DNA from: an uncultured Eubacteriales bacterium
GTDB lineage: Bacteria; Bacillota; Clostridia; Oscillospirales; CAG-272
Assembly (NCBI GenBank): GCA_958352145.1
Contig: CATWNM010000010.1
Location: 1 to 62,209 of the forward strand
Reading direction: 5' to 3'
Length of the DNA stretch: 62,209 nt
Position 1 is the first letter of the stretch. Each line of letters begins with the position of its first letter. A model generated the notes under the pieces. It saw nothing but the letters and a program-made list of their open reading frames with translations, was not told where the DNA came from and searched no databases. Below are positions 16,714 through 24,201 of the stretch, one piece after another. A program made the translations under genes and the position numbers.

Positions 16714-18394
16714 AAGCACGCTTTTTAATCGTCTCTGCGGCGCACGCCGCCAAACCGGGAATTTTGCCGGCGTCACAGTCGACAGCCAAACCGGGCGCTT
16801 TCGTCATAAGGGGAAGCTCTATTCGGTCGCCGACCTGCCAGGCGTGTATTCGCTGGTCCCCGCAACGGGCGACGAACGCGTCGCCGCCGATTATCTGTCT
16901 GCGCATTCGGGCGTCATCATCAACGTTCTGGATGCGTGCAATTTGGAAAGGAGCCTTCTGCTGACCTGCGAACTGCTCCGGCTGCGCCGCCCCATGATCG
17001 TCGCGCTGAACATGGCGGACGAAATGGCGCGCCGCGGCGTAAAAATCGATATAGAAGCGCTTTCAAGCCTGCTTGGCGTCCGCGTCGTGGAGATTTCCGC
17101 GCTGCGCGGGCGCGGGCTGCAGGTGCTGATCGACGCGGCAGCGCATGCACTGCCGCCGAAAAACCGGCCACCGGAAGCTGCAAAAATCGCGGCGGCGGTC
17201 CTGCACCTCCGGCCGGGCGACAGCTTAAGCGATAAAATCGACCGGATTCTCCTGCGCGAGCCCATCGGCATCCCGATATTTTTCTTTATGGTCTTTTTAA
17301 TTTTTCGCATCGTATTTGGGCCGGCCGGCGCAAAACTGTCCGAAATATTTTCCAATTTTCTGCAAATGGGCGTGCGCGAGCCCTTTTCCGGCTGGCTTTT
17401 GACGCACGGCTGCGCGGACGCGCTGCGTTCATTTCTGATCGACGGCGTCTTATCCGGCATATTTAGCGTTCTTGCGTTCTTGCCGCAGATTGCGCTGCTT
17501 TTTTGCTTCATCACGCTGCTTGAAGATACGGGCGTCATGGCACGCATCGCCTTTCTAGCGGATCCGCTTTTGCGCCGATTCGGACTGTCAGGCAAAGCTT
17601 TCATTCCGATCGTGATGGGCTTTGGATGCACCGTCCCCGCCGTGATGGCCGCCCGGGCGGTAGACGGGCGGGTGCGCCGCACACTCTGGTTTACACTGCC
17701 GTTTATTTCCTGTTCGGCACGCGCCCCCGTATATGCACTGTTTTTGACGGCCGCGCTCGGCATGGGCCCAAATGCCGCGCTAGCGCTTTATCTTCTCGGC
17801 ATTGCGGCCGCGCTCCTTTGCGCGCGTATGCTCACGCGAAAGTCCGACGCACAGGCAGCTTTGCCGTTTATCATGGAGTTGCCGCCTTACCGTCTGCCGG
17901 CTTTTCAAAATCTGCTGCTGTCTATTTTTGATAAATGCCGCGGCTTTGCCGTCAAGGCGGGCACCGTAATTTTCGCCGCTTCTTCCGCCGTTTGGCTTTT
18001 GCAGAATATCCATATAAATGGGGGAGAAAGCCTGCTGCATGCGCTCGGCACAGTTATCGCGCCGGTGTTTGCGCCGCTCGGATTCGGCGACGCAAATTCC
18101 GCCTCGGCGCTTTTGATGGGCTTTTTTGCCAAAGAAAGCATTATTTCCACACTTGAAATTTTGCTGGGCGGCAGCAATCAGCTATCCGGCGCAATTGCGG
18201 CGGCCTATTCGCCGCCCGCGGCGCTTTCCTTTCTTGTATTTTCACTGCTGTATACCCCCTGCGCAGCCACCGTGGCCACCATTCGAAAGGAAAGCGGCAG
18301 CACGCGCACGGCGCTCTGCGTATTCGGGTTCGATTTTGTCATAGGATACTTGGCCGCTTTTCTCACCTATACCGCTGCACGTTTGATTCTTTGA
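16667..18394 (+). CDS. feoB: FeoB ferrous-iron transporter with N-terminal G domain
   Basis: The 575-aa membrane protein starts with a GTPase domain: G1 GNPNSGKS (10-17), G2 region TGNFAGVTVD, G3 DLPGVYSL, G4 NMAD and G5-like SALRGRG. A helical spacer follows, then two Gate regions (VMGFGCTVPAVMAAR with the conserved cysteine, and the C-terminal FAPLGF...FFAKESIISTLEILLG). It imports Fe(II), needed for the many iron-sulfur enzymes encoded in this window. ATG 16667 is preceded by GGAGGTGG. At 575 residues it is shorter than the usual 650-770; the cytosolic spacer and C-terminal extension are trimmed. Confidence 0.93.
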   Translation: MEDCALLLAGNPNSGKSTLFNRLCGARRQTGNFAGVTVDSQTGRFRHKGKLYSVADLPGVYSLVPATGDERVAADYLSAHSGVIINVLDACNLERSLLLTCELLRLRRPMIVALNMADEMARRGVKIDIEALSSLLGVRVVEISALRGRGLQVLIDAAAHALPPKNRPPEAAKIAAAVLHLRPGDSLSDKIDRILLREPIGIPIFFFMVFLIFRIVFGPAGAKLSEIFSNFLQMGVREPFSGWLLTHGCADALRSFLIDGVLSGIFSVLAFLPQIALLFCFITLLEDTGVMARIAFLADPLLRRFGLSGKAFIPIVMGFGCTVPAVMAARAVDGRVRRTLWFTLPFISCSARAPVYALFLTAALGMGPNAALALYLLGIAAALLCARMLTRKSDAQAALPFIMELPPYRLPAFQNLLLSIFDKCRGFAVKAGTVIFAASSAVWLLQNIHINGGESLLHALGTVIAPVFAPLGFGDANSASALLMGFFAKESIISTLEILLGGSNQLSGAIAAAYSPPAALSFLVFSLLYTPCAATVATIRKESGSTRTALCVFGFDFVIGYLAAFLTYTAARLIL

Positions 18395-18459
18395 ACTTTC
18401 CCCTCCGCCAAAAACCGAGGACGGCACTTTGCATATAAATTTACTGCTGTGATAAATTT

Positions 18460-18713
18460 CGGAACGTTGAGGACGACGTTCCCTACAGGCACCATCCTGT
18501 TGCACGCAAACATCACTTATCCATCAAAGGTGCCGCCAAAAAAGGGCGAACATGACACAAAACCTCCTCAAACGCACTTTTACCTCTTTGTAGGGAACGC
18601 CGTCCCCGGCGTTCCGAAAAAATTTGCCGCAATGTAAATCTTGCGGAACGTCGAGGACGACGTTCCCTACAGGCACCGGACTGTTGCGCGCAAACATCAC
18701 TTGCCATCCAAAG
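18460..18713. repeat. REP-like palindromic repeats (two direct copies and one inverted core)
   Basis: The gene-free stretch 18395-18766 carries two about 70-nt copies (18460-18530 and 18644-18713) sharing GAGGACGACGTTCCCTACAG and a tail with CAAACATCACTT. Between them, at 18589-18616, sits the same 28-nt core in inverted orientation (TGTAGGGAACGCCGTCC and onward). The core is self-complementary (GGAACGT...ACGTTCC) and would form hairpins. This is the form of dispersed intergenic REP/MITE-like repeats. No gene is present. Confidence 0.75.
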
Positions 18714-18730
18714 CAATTGAACACGAAAAT

Positions 18731-18754
18731 GACCGCCGTGCAAGCACGGCGGTC
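18731..18754 (-). terminator. terminator of nfnAB
   Basis: GACCGCCGTGC (18731-18741) pairs with GCACGGCGGTC (18744-18754); on the minus strand ATTTTCG follows. It is 13 nt past the nfnB stop. Confidence 0.75.
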
Positions 18755-18766
18755 ACGATCTTAATT

Positions 18767-20194
18767 TTATATATTTTTACTCCGGATATACTTATCCATA
18801 GCCGCAGCGGCCTTTTTTCCGGCGCCCATAGCCAAAATCACGGTCGCCGCGCCTGTAACGGCGTCGCCGCCGGCATATACGCCTTCGATAGACGTCAGGC
18901 CATCCTCGTCCGCTACGATCTCCCCGCGCCGCTTGGTTTCGAGTCCGGGCGTCGTCTTTTTGAGCAGGGGATTGGGCGAGGTGCCCAGCGACATGATGAC
19001 GCAGTCCACCTCCATATCGAACGCACTGTCCGGAATTTCAATGGGGCGGCGGCGTCCGGAGGCATCCGGTTCGCCAAGTTCCATACGCACGCACTTCATT
19101 CCGGCGACTGTGCCATACTTTGGATCGCGAGGATCGGATACGGCCGCCGGGAGGATTTCCACCGGATTGCAGAGCGTACGGAAGATGATGCCTTCCTCCT
19201 CCGCATGTTCAACCTCCTCGCGGCGCGCGGGCAATTCTTCCATGCCGCGGCGGTATACGATATAGACGTTTTCCGCGCCAAGCCGTTTCGCGGTACGCGC
19301 GGCGTCCATCGCGACGTTGCCGCCGCCGACGACCGCCACATTCCTGCTCTTCTGAATCGGCGTAGCCGAATCGGGCAGATACGCTTTCATCAAATTGGAA
19401 CGGGTCAAAAATTCATTGGCGGAATAAACGCCCTTGAGATTTTCGCCCGGAATGTTCATAAACATAGGCAGTCCCGCACCCGAACCGATGAAAATCGCCT
19501 CATAACCGTACGCTTCTTTCAATTCCTCCACGGTAAGCACACGCCCAATAACCATATTGGTTTCAATTTTTACCCCGAGCGCCTTTAAATTGTCGATCTC
19601 TTTCTGAACGATGGCTTTCGGCAACCGGAACTCTGGAATGCCGTAAACCAGCACACCGCCGGCAAGATGCAGCGCTTCATAGATCGTGACGTCATAGCCC
19701 ATTTTGGCAAGATCGCCCGCACAGGTTAGCCCCGCCGGTCCCGACCCGATGATTGCGACCTTGTGCCCATTTGTCTCGGGCATTTTGGGAGTCGCAGATA
19801 CATGGGCATTATGCCAATCGGCAACAAAACGTTCCAGCCGGCCGATCGCCACCGGTTCGCCCTTAATCCCGCGGGTACATTTGCCCTCGCACTGCGTCTC
19901 CTGCGGACATACGCGTCCGCAAACCGCGGGCAGCGAGGAGGAAAGGCTGATAATCTCATACGCCCCCTCGAAATCTCCCTCGGCGACCTTGCTGATAAAC
20001 TCCGGAATATGTATATTGACCGGACATCCGTTTACACAAGGTTTATTTTTGCAGTTCAGACAGCGTTTTGCCTCGTCAACCGCCATTTCTTCCGTATATC
20101 CGAGCGCAACTTCTTTGAAATTTTTATTTCGAACATCCGGCGCCTGAGACGGCATCGGATTCTTGTCCGGACGCATATTGAATTTTGGGGGCAT
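18767..20194 (-). CDS. nfnB: NfnB/GltA-type large subunit of NADH-dependent ferredoxin:NADP+ oxidoreductase
   Basis: The 475-aa flavoprotein has an N-terminal Fe-S domain (EAKRCLNCKNKPCVNGCPVN, then CGRVCPQETQCEGKCTRG) for two [4Fe-4S] clusters. It also has two dinucleotide folds, VAIIGSGPAGLTCAGDLA and VAVVGGGNVAMDAARTAKRL, and the C-terminal GVYAGGDAVTGAATVILAMG. It resembles both GltD-like glutamate synthase small subunits and NfnB; the NfnA partner directly upstream and the absence of a GltB gene point to NfnB. NfnAB bifurcates electrons between NADPH, NAD+ and ferredoxin. I start at ATG 20194, 9 nt after AGGAGGT; TTG 20200 is too close to it. Confidence 0.88.
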   Translation of the reverse strand: MPPKFNMRPDKNPMPSQAPDVRNKNFKEVALGYTEEMAVDEAKRCLNCKNKPCVNGCPVNIHIPEFISKVAEGDFEGAYEIISLSSSLPAVCGRVCPQETQCEGKCTRGIKGEPVAIGRLERFVADWHNAHVSATPKMPETNGHKVAIIGSGPAGLTCAGDLAKMGYDVTIYEALHLAGGVLVYGIPEFRLPKAIVQKEIDNLKALGVKIETNMVIGRVLTVEELKEAYGYEAIFIGSGAGLPMFMNIPGENLKGVYSANEFLTRSNLMKAYLPDSATPIQKSRNVAVVGGGNVAMDAARTAKRLGAENVYIVYRRGMEELPARREEVEHAEEEGIIFRTLCNPVEILPAAVSDPRDPKYGTVAGMKCVRMELGEPDASGRRRPIEIPDSAFDMEVDCVIMSLGTSPNPLLKKTTPGLETKRRGEIVADEDGLTSIEGVYAGGDAVTGAATVILAMGAGKKAAAAMDKYIRSKNI

Positions 20195-20196
20195 GG

Positions 20197-21039
20197 TCAA
20201 TGTACCTCCTTTTTGAACAAGTTACAGACGGCTTCCCTTGCATGCGCCTCAAATGGAGCGTACGCGCGGGAACGGCTGATCGCCTCGTCGAAATCGACAA
20301 GATGCCCGTCAAAGTCCGGACCGTCCACACATGCGAATTTCGTCTCTCCGCCGACGCTCAGACGGCAGCCGCCGCACATGCCCGTTCCGTCGATCATGAT
20401 CGGATTCATGCTCACGACCGTCTTCTGCGCATACGGCTTTGTAGCCATGCAGACAAACTTCATCATGACCAACGGGCCGATCGCAATCACAGCGTCATAG
20501 CGCTCGCCGCTTGTCAGCGCCGCGTTTAAAGGCACGCAGACATTCCCCGTTTCTCCAGCGCTGCCGTCATCCGTCATCAAATGGAATTCGTCGCTGCAGG
20601 CACGAAATTCCTCCGCAAGAATAATCAGATCTTTGGAACGGAAACCAATAATCGAATGAACCTCGCATCCGTTCTCTTTCAATTTTTCCGCAATCGGGAG
20701 CGCGATCGCGCATCCGACGCCGCCGCCAACGATGCAGACCTTTTTATAGCCATCCGTCTCCGTCGGCGTACCCAGCGGTCCGACAAAATCCTGGATAGAT
20801 TCGCCTTCTTCTTTGCGGTTCAGCAGTTCCGTACTAGCGCCGACGATCTGAAAAATGATCGTCACGCTTCCGCGCGCACGATCGTACCCAGCGACCGTCA
20901 GAGGGATACGCTCCCCACGCTCGTCAACGCGCAGAATAATAAATTGCCCCGGCTCCGCTTTTTTTGCAATCAGCGGCGCTTCAATCTCCATCAGCGTAAC
21001 TGTCGGATTCAAAGCTTTCTTTTTTAAGATTTTATACAT
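20197..21039 (-). CDS. nfnA: NfnA-type small subunit (FAD/NAD, [2Fe-2S])
   Basis: The 280-aa ferredoxin-NADP+ reductase-fold protein carries an FAD region (PGQFIILRVDERGERIPLTV), NAD region (VCIVGGGVGCAIALPIAEKL) and a C-terminal [2Fe-2S] site with Cys222, Cys225 and Cys237. Asp217 just before them (MIDGTGMCGGC) sits where NfnA proteins are reported to use an aspartate as fourth ligand. ATG 21039 follows GAAAGGA; a longer frame adds 93 unrelated residues. The stop lies 2 nt before the nfnB start. Dihydroorotate dehydrogenase electron-transfer subunits (PyrK) share the fold, but the nfnB neighbour decides. Confidence 0.88.
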   Translation of the reverse strand: MYKILKKKALNPTVTLMEIEAPLIAKKAEPGQFIILRVDERGERIPLTVAGYDRARGSVTIIFQIVGASTELLNRKEEGESIQDFVGPLGTPTETDGYKKVCIVGGGVGCAIALPIAEKLKENGCEVHSIIGFRSKDLIILAEEFRACSDEFHLMTDDGSAGETGNVCVPLNAALTSGERYDAVIAIGPLVMMKFVCMATKPYAQKTVVSMNPIMIDGTGMCGGCRLSVGGETKFACVDGPDFDGHLVDFDEAISRSRAYAPFEAHAREAVCNLFKKEVH

Positions 21040-21122
21040 GCTTTTTTCCTTTCTGTACATTTCGATTGCGTATCTGCCGATGCAGGAAGAAACGCTGTAA
21101 CGAAGCGCATTTATAAGAGCAT

Positions 21123-21146
21123 AAGCCGCAGAATTTTCTGCGGCTT
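21123..21146 (-). terminator. hairpin after the alcohol dehydrogenase gene
   Basis: AAGCCGCAGAA (21123-21133) is perfectly complementary to TTCTGCGGCTT (21136-21146). It lies 21 nt past the adh stop on the minus strand; the following TTATGCTCTTATAAA is only a weak U-tract, so partial read-through into nfnAB is possible. Confidence 0.55.
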
Positions 21147-21166
21147 TGCCGGTTATTCTCAAATGC

Positions 21167-22378
21167 TTAAAAATCGATTTCGAGATCGTAATAGCAAGCC
21201 TTAAGCAGCTTTTCCATATCCTCTTGAGAGGGCTGACGCGGATTCGATCCCGTGCAGGCGTCTGAAATCGCGTTGGCCGCCACCTCGGGAAGCTTCTCCA
21301 GAAATTCCTTCTCGTCAATAATGCTCGTATCCGCCTTTACGCCGCCGGGACCATAATTTTTGATCGCCTGCGGAATATTCAGCGCATCGTTCATCTTGCG
21401 GAGCTCAGCAATCAGAAGATCCACTTTTTCGGTCACGGTGCTTCCGCCCAGTTTAATGAAATCTGCAATCGCCGCATAACGCTCCGCAGCGACCGCATTC
21501 TTGGAATTGTACTTGATTACCTTCGGCAGATACATCGCATTTGCGCATCCATGAATGATATGCCCGCCGGAAAATGCCGCGCCGGTCTTGTGCGCCATCG
21601 AGTGCACGATGCCAAGCAGCGCATTTGAAAACGCCATGCCTGCAAGGCACTGCGCATTATGCATACGGTCGCGCGCTTTCATATCGCCGTCATAAGACTT
21701 CTTGAGATCATGATGGATCATCTCAATCGCATGCAGTGCAAGCGGATCGGTGTAATCGCAGTTCAGCGTGGAAACGTACGCCTCGATCGCATGCGTCATC
21801 GCATCCATACCGGTATGCGCAGTCAGTTTCGGCGGCATCGTTTCAGCCAGTTCAGGGTCGACGATCGCCACATCCGGCGTAATGTTGAAGTCGGCAAGCG
21901 GATATTTGATGCCCTTTTGATAATCCGTAATCACGGCAAAAGCCGTCACTTCGGTAGCCGTACCGGAAGTCGAAGGAATCGCGCAGAATTTCGCTTTTTG
22001 ACGCAGCGTCGGGAAATTAAAGGGAGTAATCAGATCCTCGAAAGTCGTCTCCGGGTACTCATAAAACGCCCACATCGCTTTCGCGGCGTCGATCGGCGAA
22101 CCGCCGCCCATCGCCACGATCCAATCCGGCTGGAACTTACGCATTGCAGCAGCGCCGGCCATAACGGTCTCAACCGACGGATCCGGCTCAACGCCCTCGA
22201 AAAGCTCGACCTCCATGCCGCCCTCTTTCAAATAGGCGACCGCTTTATCGAGAAAGCCCATTTTCTTCATCGTACCTCCGCCGACCACGACGATCGCTTT
22301 TTTGCCGCCGAGCGTTTTCAAAACCTCAAGCGAGTTTTTGCCATGATACAAATCCCTGGGAAGCGTAAAACGTGCCAT
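21167..22378 (-). CDS. iron-containing alcohol dehydrogenase
   Basis: The 403-aa group III dehydrogenase has the NAD(P) motif GGGSPIDAAKAMW (about 90-102) and the metal-site segments DVAIVDPELAETM, HTGMDAMTHAIEAY, GIVHSMAHKTGAAF and HIIHGCANAMYLP, supplying the Asp and His ligands. Such enzymes reduce aldehydes (acetaldehyde, butyraldehyde) or oxidise diols in fermentation; the substrate is not readable. ATG 22378 follows GGAGGTA; the upstream in-frame start at 22393 would lie inside the ribosome site. It has its own extended -10 promoter and is likely a fermentative NAD(P)H sink. Confidence 0.92.
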   Translation of the reverse strand: MARFTLPRDLYHGKNSLEVLKTLGGKKAIVVVGGGTMKKMGFLDKAVAYLKEGGMEVELFEGVEPDPSVETVMAGAAAMRKFQPDWIVAMGGGSPIDAAKAMWAFYEYPETTFEDLITPFNFPTLRQKAKFCAIPSTSGTATEVTAFAVITDYQKGIKYPLADFNITPDVAIVDPELAETMPPKLTAHTGMDAMTHAIEAYVSTLNCDYTDPLALHAIEMIHHDLKKSYDGDMKARDRMHNAQCLAGMAFSNALLGIVHSMAHKTGAAFSGGHIIHGCANAMYLPKVIKYNSKNAVAAERYAAIADFIKLGGSTVTEKVDLLIAELRKMNDALNIPQAIKNYGPGGVKADTSIIDEKEFLEKLPEVAANAISDACTGSNPRQPSQEDMEKLLKACYYDLEIDF

Positions 22379-22469
22379 ATGTAGTACCTCCAAATATAAA
22401 TTTTTTGTTTTACATACCCTTTTTCGTCTCTACAAAATCCAAAAGGTATGTTATTTTTTTGACAATCTT

Positions 22470-22478
22470 ATTATACCA
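22470..22478 (-). promoter_or_regulatory. extended -10 promoter element of the alcohol dehydrogenase gene
   Basis: TGGTATAAT on the minus strand occupies 22470-22478. The -35 17 nt upstream (TAACAC) is poor, as expected for extended -10 promoters. The start codon is about 90 nt downstream; I found no Rex-type inverted repeat. Confidence 0.55.
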
Positions 22479-22614
22479 TTTCTCCTACTAAAGTGTTAGT
22501 ATCATATCGACATATTCCTATGCGTTTTCAGATATACCTCTTCTTTTTCGCAGGAATATACCGCAAAAAATCCAATAAACGCAGTTTTACCGATCTTTCT
22601 CTTAGCCAAAATCC

Positions 22615-22772
22615 TCAGCGCCTGAGTCCGAAACCGCCCTCAAGCGTGATCGTCTCGCCGGCCATATACTTAAAATCGGAGAAGCCAGCTGTACGCAAAC
22701 GCGTCCGATCTCAAGTTCCGAATCGCCAAAATGGCCCGTCGGCGGCGCAGACACGTTCTTCGCAAACGCTTC
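22615..22772 (-). pseudogene. C-terminal remnant of a short-chain dehydrogenase/reductase (SDR)
   Basis: On the minus strand one frame reads APPTGHFGDSELEIGRVCVQ and then LAS. After loss of a single base it continues as SDFKYMAGETITLEGGFGLR and TGA (22615-22617). GD-x-E-EIGR-V-x-LAS...G-TI-L-GG is the canonical C-terminus of SDR reductases. The catalytic Tyr-Lys and nucleotide-binding parts are gone. It occupies part of the 596-nt gap 22379-22974, in which I see no intact gene. Confidence 0.7.
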
Positions 22773-22870
22773 CGGATAATTGTTACGGTCCGATCTCGGA
22801 TATTATATCGCATCTCATCGAAAATATCAAGCGGATACAAATCTTTTTCACAGTATAATCAAAAATTTGT

Positions 22871-22919
22871 ACCCCGGGCAAAGCACAGTGGCCGGCCGTG
22901 CTTCGGTCTACCGGGGGGT
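22871..22919. repeat. nested hairpin of unknown role
   Basis: ACCCCGG (22871-22877) can pair with CCGGGGGGT (22911-22919), enclosing AAGCAC/GTGCTT around GGCCGGCC. It sits between the SDR remnant and the next terminator. It may be a second terminator or the remains of a structured RNA; I cannot decide. Confidence 0.3.
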
Positions 22920-22932
22920 TATTTGTACTACC

Positions 22933-22976
22933 AAATAAACAGGCCGTGCGGTCTTCACCGCACGGCCTGTTTATTT
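22933..22976 (-). terminator. strong terminator of the ECF-sigma operon
   Basis: A 20-bp perfect stem (22933-22952 with 22957-22976; core AACAGGCCGTGCGGT) closes a CTTC loop. The first bases of the stem overlap the TAA stop of the lipoprotein gene, and AAATAAAC/GTTTATTT ends supply A/U tracts in both directions. Confidence 0.85.
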
Positions 22977-24201
22977 ATTCCGCCGAGGGAACAATTGCAA
23001 TCATCTGCAAATCTTCAAGCGGCGTATATTCGTTTATAAAATAACAATATACATAATATTCTCCGTAGCTTTGAGCCGAACCAATCCCCGTCTTCTCGCC
23101 GTCTATCAGCAATGCAAGGCGGTTCGGATCCGGCAGCGGATCGGTGCAGACCAGCACCGTATATGCGCTGGTGATATATGCGCTTTTGATCACAGCATGA
23201 ATCTCCGGCACAGCCTTGGCGCTTTGCAGGGTTCCATTCGTAAAGTCGAACACAACGCCTTCGCAGTTTTTATCAACAGAAAATTCCGACGTCTCCACGA
23301 TATAGGACGGCCTGCACGGGACACCGCTGGCCGCGTCAATATCGCAGACAAAGCTGTAGTCGATATACCCGCCGCTCGTCCGCATCCAGACGCGTATAGT
23401 TTCCGCCGTCACTTCATAAGCCTCAGGCGACGCCGACTCGGCTCCAATCAAGCCGCGAAGCTCCTCGCCGCCGGTCTCCCCATAATAATAGCTCTGCGTG
23501 CCCATCGCGCGCAGATACGCGTCGCTAAGCGCCGCCGCTTTGACAAGAGACTCCGCGTCAAGACCGAAATACTCGAGATATTCCGCCGCCGTGACCTCGC
23601 GGCCAGCGGCCGCATCATAATAATAATAGCTGTTTGAATGCCAGCCCTCGGAATACTGCCAGCCCCCGTCCGCCTGTACGCAGATGAACACCATGCAGCC
23701 AAGCGAGCTTGAAGAATAGGAGATATGGTACAAATTTCCGCCTTCCGTGCCAGTCTTCAATTCCTCGATATGGGGATTAAAATGATCGAAAATTTTTGCG
23801 TTCAGTTCCTTGGCCCCCGGAGCCGTCGAATCCAGAGCGGGAATCGAAATCCGATGCACAAAATCAAACGGCCCGCCGAAAACGCTGTCCACCGCCTGCT
23901 TTTCATATTCGGCGGCGGTGATAACCGCCGGCGTATCCGTAGCCGAGATGTACGGCAGAACGTCAAAATACAGCGTGGTCTCTGGCGCGCTCGTATCCGC
24001 CGATTCGGCTGTATCTGTTCCGGCGCTGGAAGTGGTCGTATCCGCTTCTATGCCGGACGTTATTTCCGTATCCGCGGTACTGCTCTCCCCCGGATTCCCC
24101 TCACCTGCGCAACCTGAAAACAACAGCACGGAAAACGCAAGTAAACATGCGATTCCCATCAAACCGCGGTTCTGATTCCAAAAAGAAAGCTGATTCATCA
24201 T
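22975..24201 (-). CDS. lipoprotein with RsiV-like DUF3298/DUF4163 fold
   Basis: The 408-aa product has a lipoprotein signal (LLAFSVLLFSGCAGEG, lipobox LFSGC) and a low-complexity Ser/Thr/Asp linker to about residue 75. The following domain (FDFVHRISIPALDSTAPGAK...LNAKIFDHF, VCVQADGGWQ-type strands, YYYYDAAAGREVTAAEYL) matches the DUF4163/DUF3298 proteins related to the extracellular domain of anti-sigma factor RsiV, which in some species binds lysozyme. ATG 24201 overlaps the upstream stop (ATGA). As third gene behind an ECF sigma factor it is probably part of the envelope-stress response, but it has no membrane helix and cannot itself be the anti-sigma factor. Confidence 0.75.
   Translation of the reverse strand: MMNQLSFWNQNRGLMGIACLLAFSVLLFSGCAGEGNPGESSTADTEITSGIEADTTTSSAGTDTAESADTSAPETTLYFDVLPYISATDTPAVITAAEYEKQAVDSVFGGPFDFVHRISIPALDSTAPGAKELNAKIFDHFNPHIEELKTGTEGGNLYHISYSSSSLGCMVFICVQADGGWQYSEGWHSNSYYYYDAAAGREVTAAEYLEYFGLDAESLVKAAALSDAYLRAMGTQSYYYGETGGEELRGLIGAESASPEAYEVTAETIRVWMRTSGGYIDYSFVCDIDAASGVPCRPSYIVETSEFSVDKNCEGVVFDFTNGTLQSAKAVPEIHAVIKSAYITSAYTVLVCTDPLPDPNRLALLIDGEKTGIGSAQSYGEYYVYCYFINEYTPLEDLQMIAIVPSAE

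Noticed and set aside
18767..20194. Annotation as glutamate synthase small subunit (gltD)
   Set aside because: There is no large subunit, and an NfnA gene lies directly upstream; the pair fits NfnAB better.
20197..21318. 93-residue N-terminal extension of nfnA
   Set aside because: It covers the adh terminator and intergenic sequence; ATG 21039 has a clear ribosome site.
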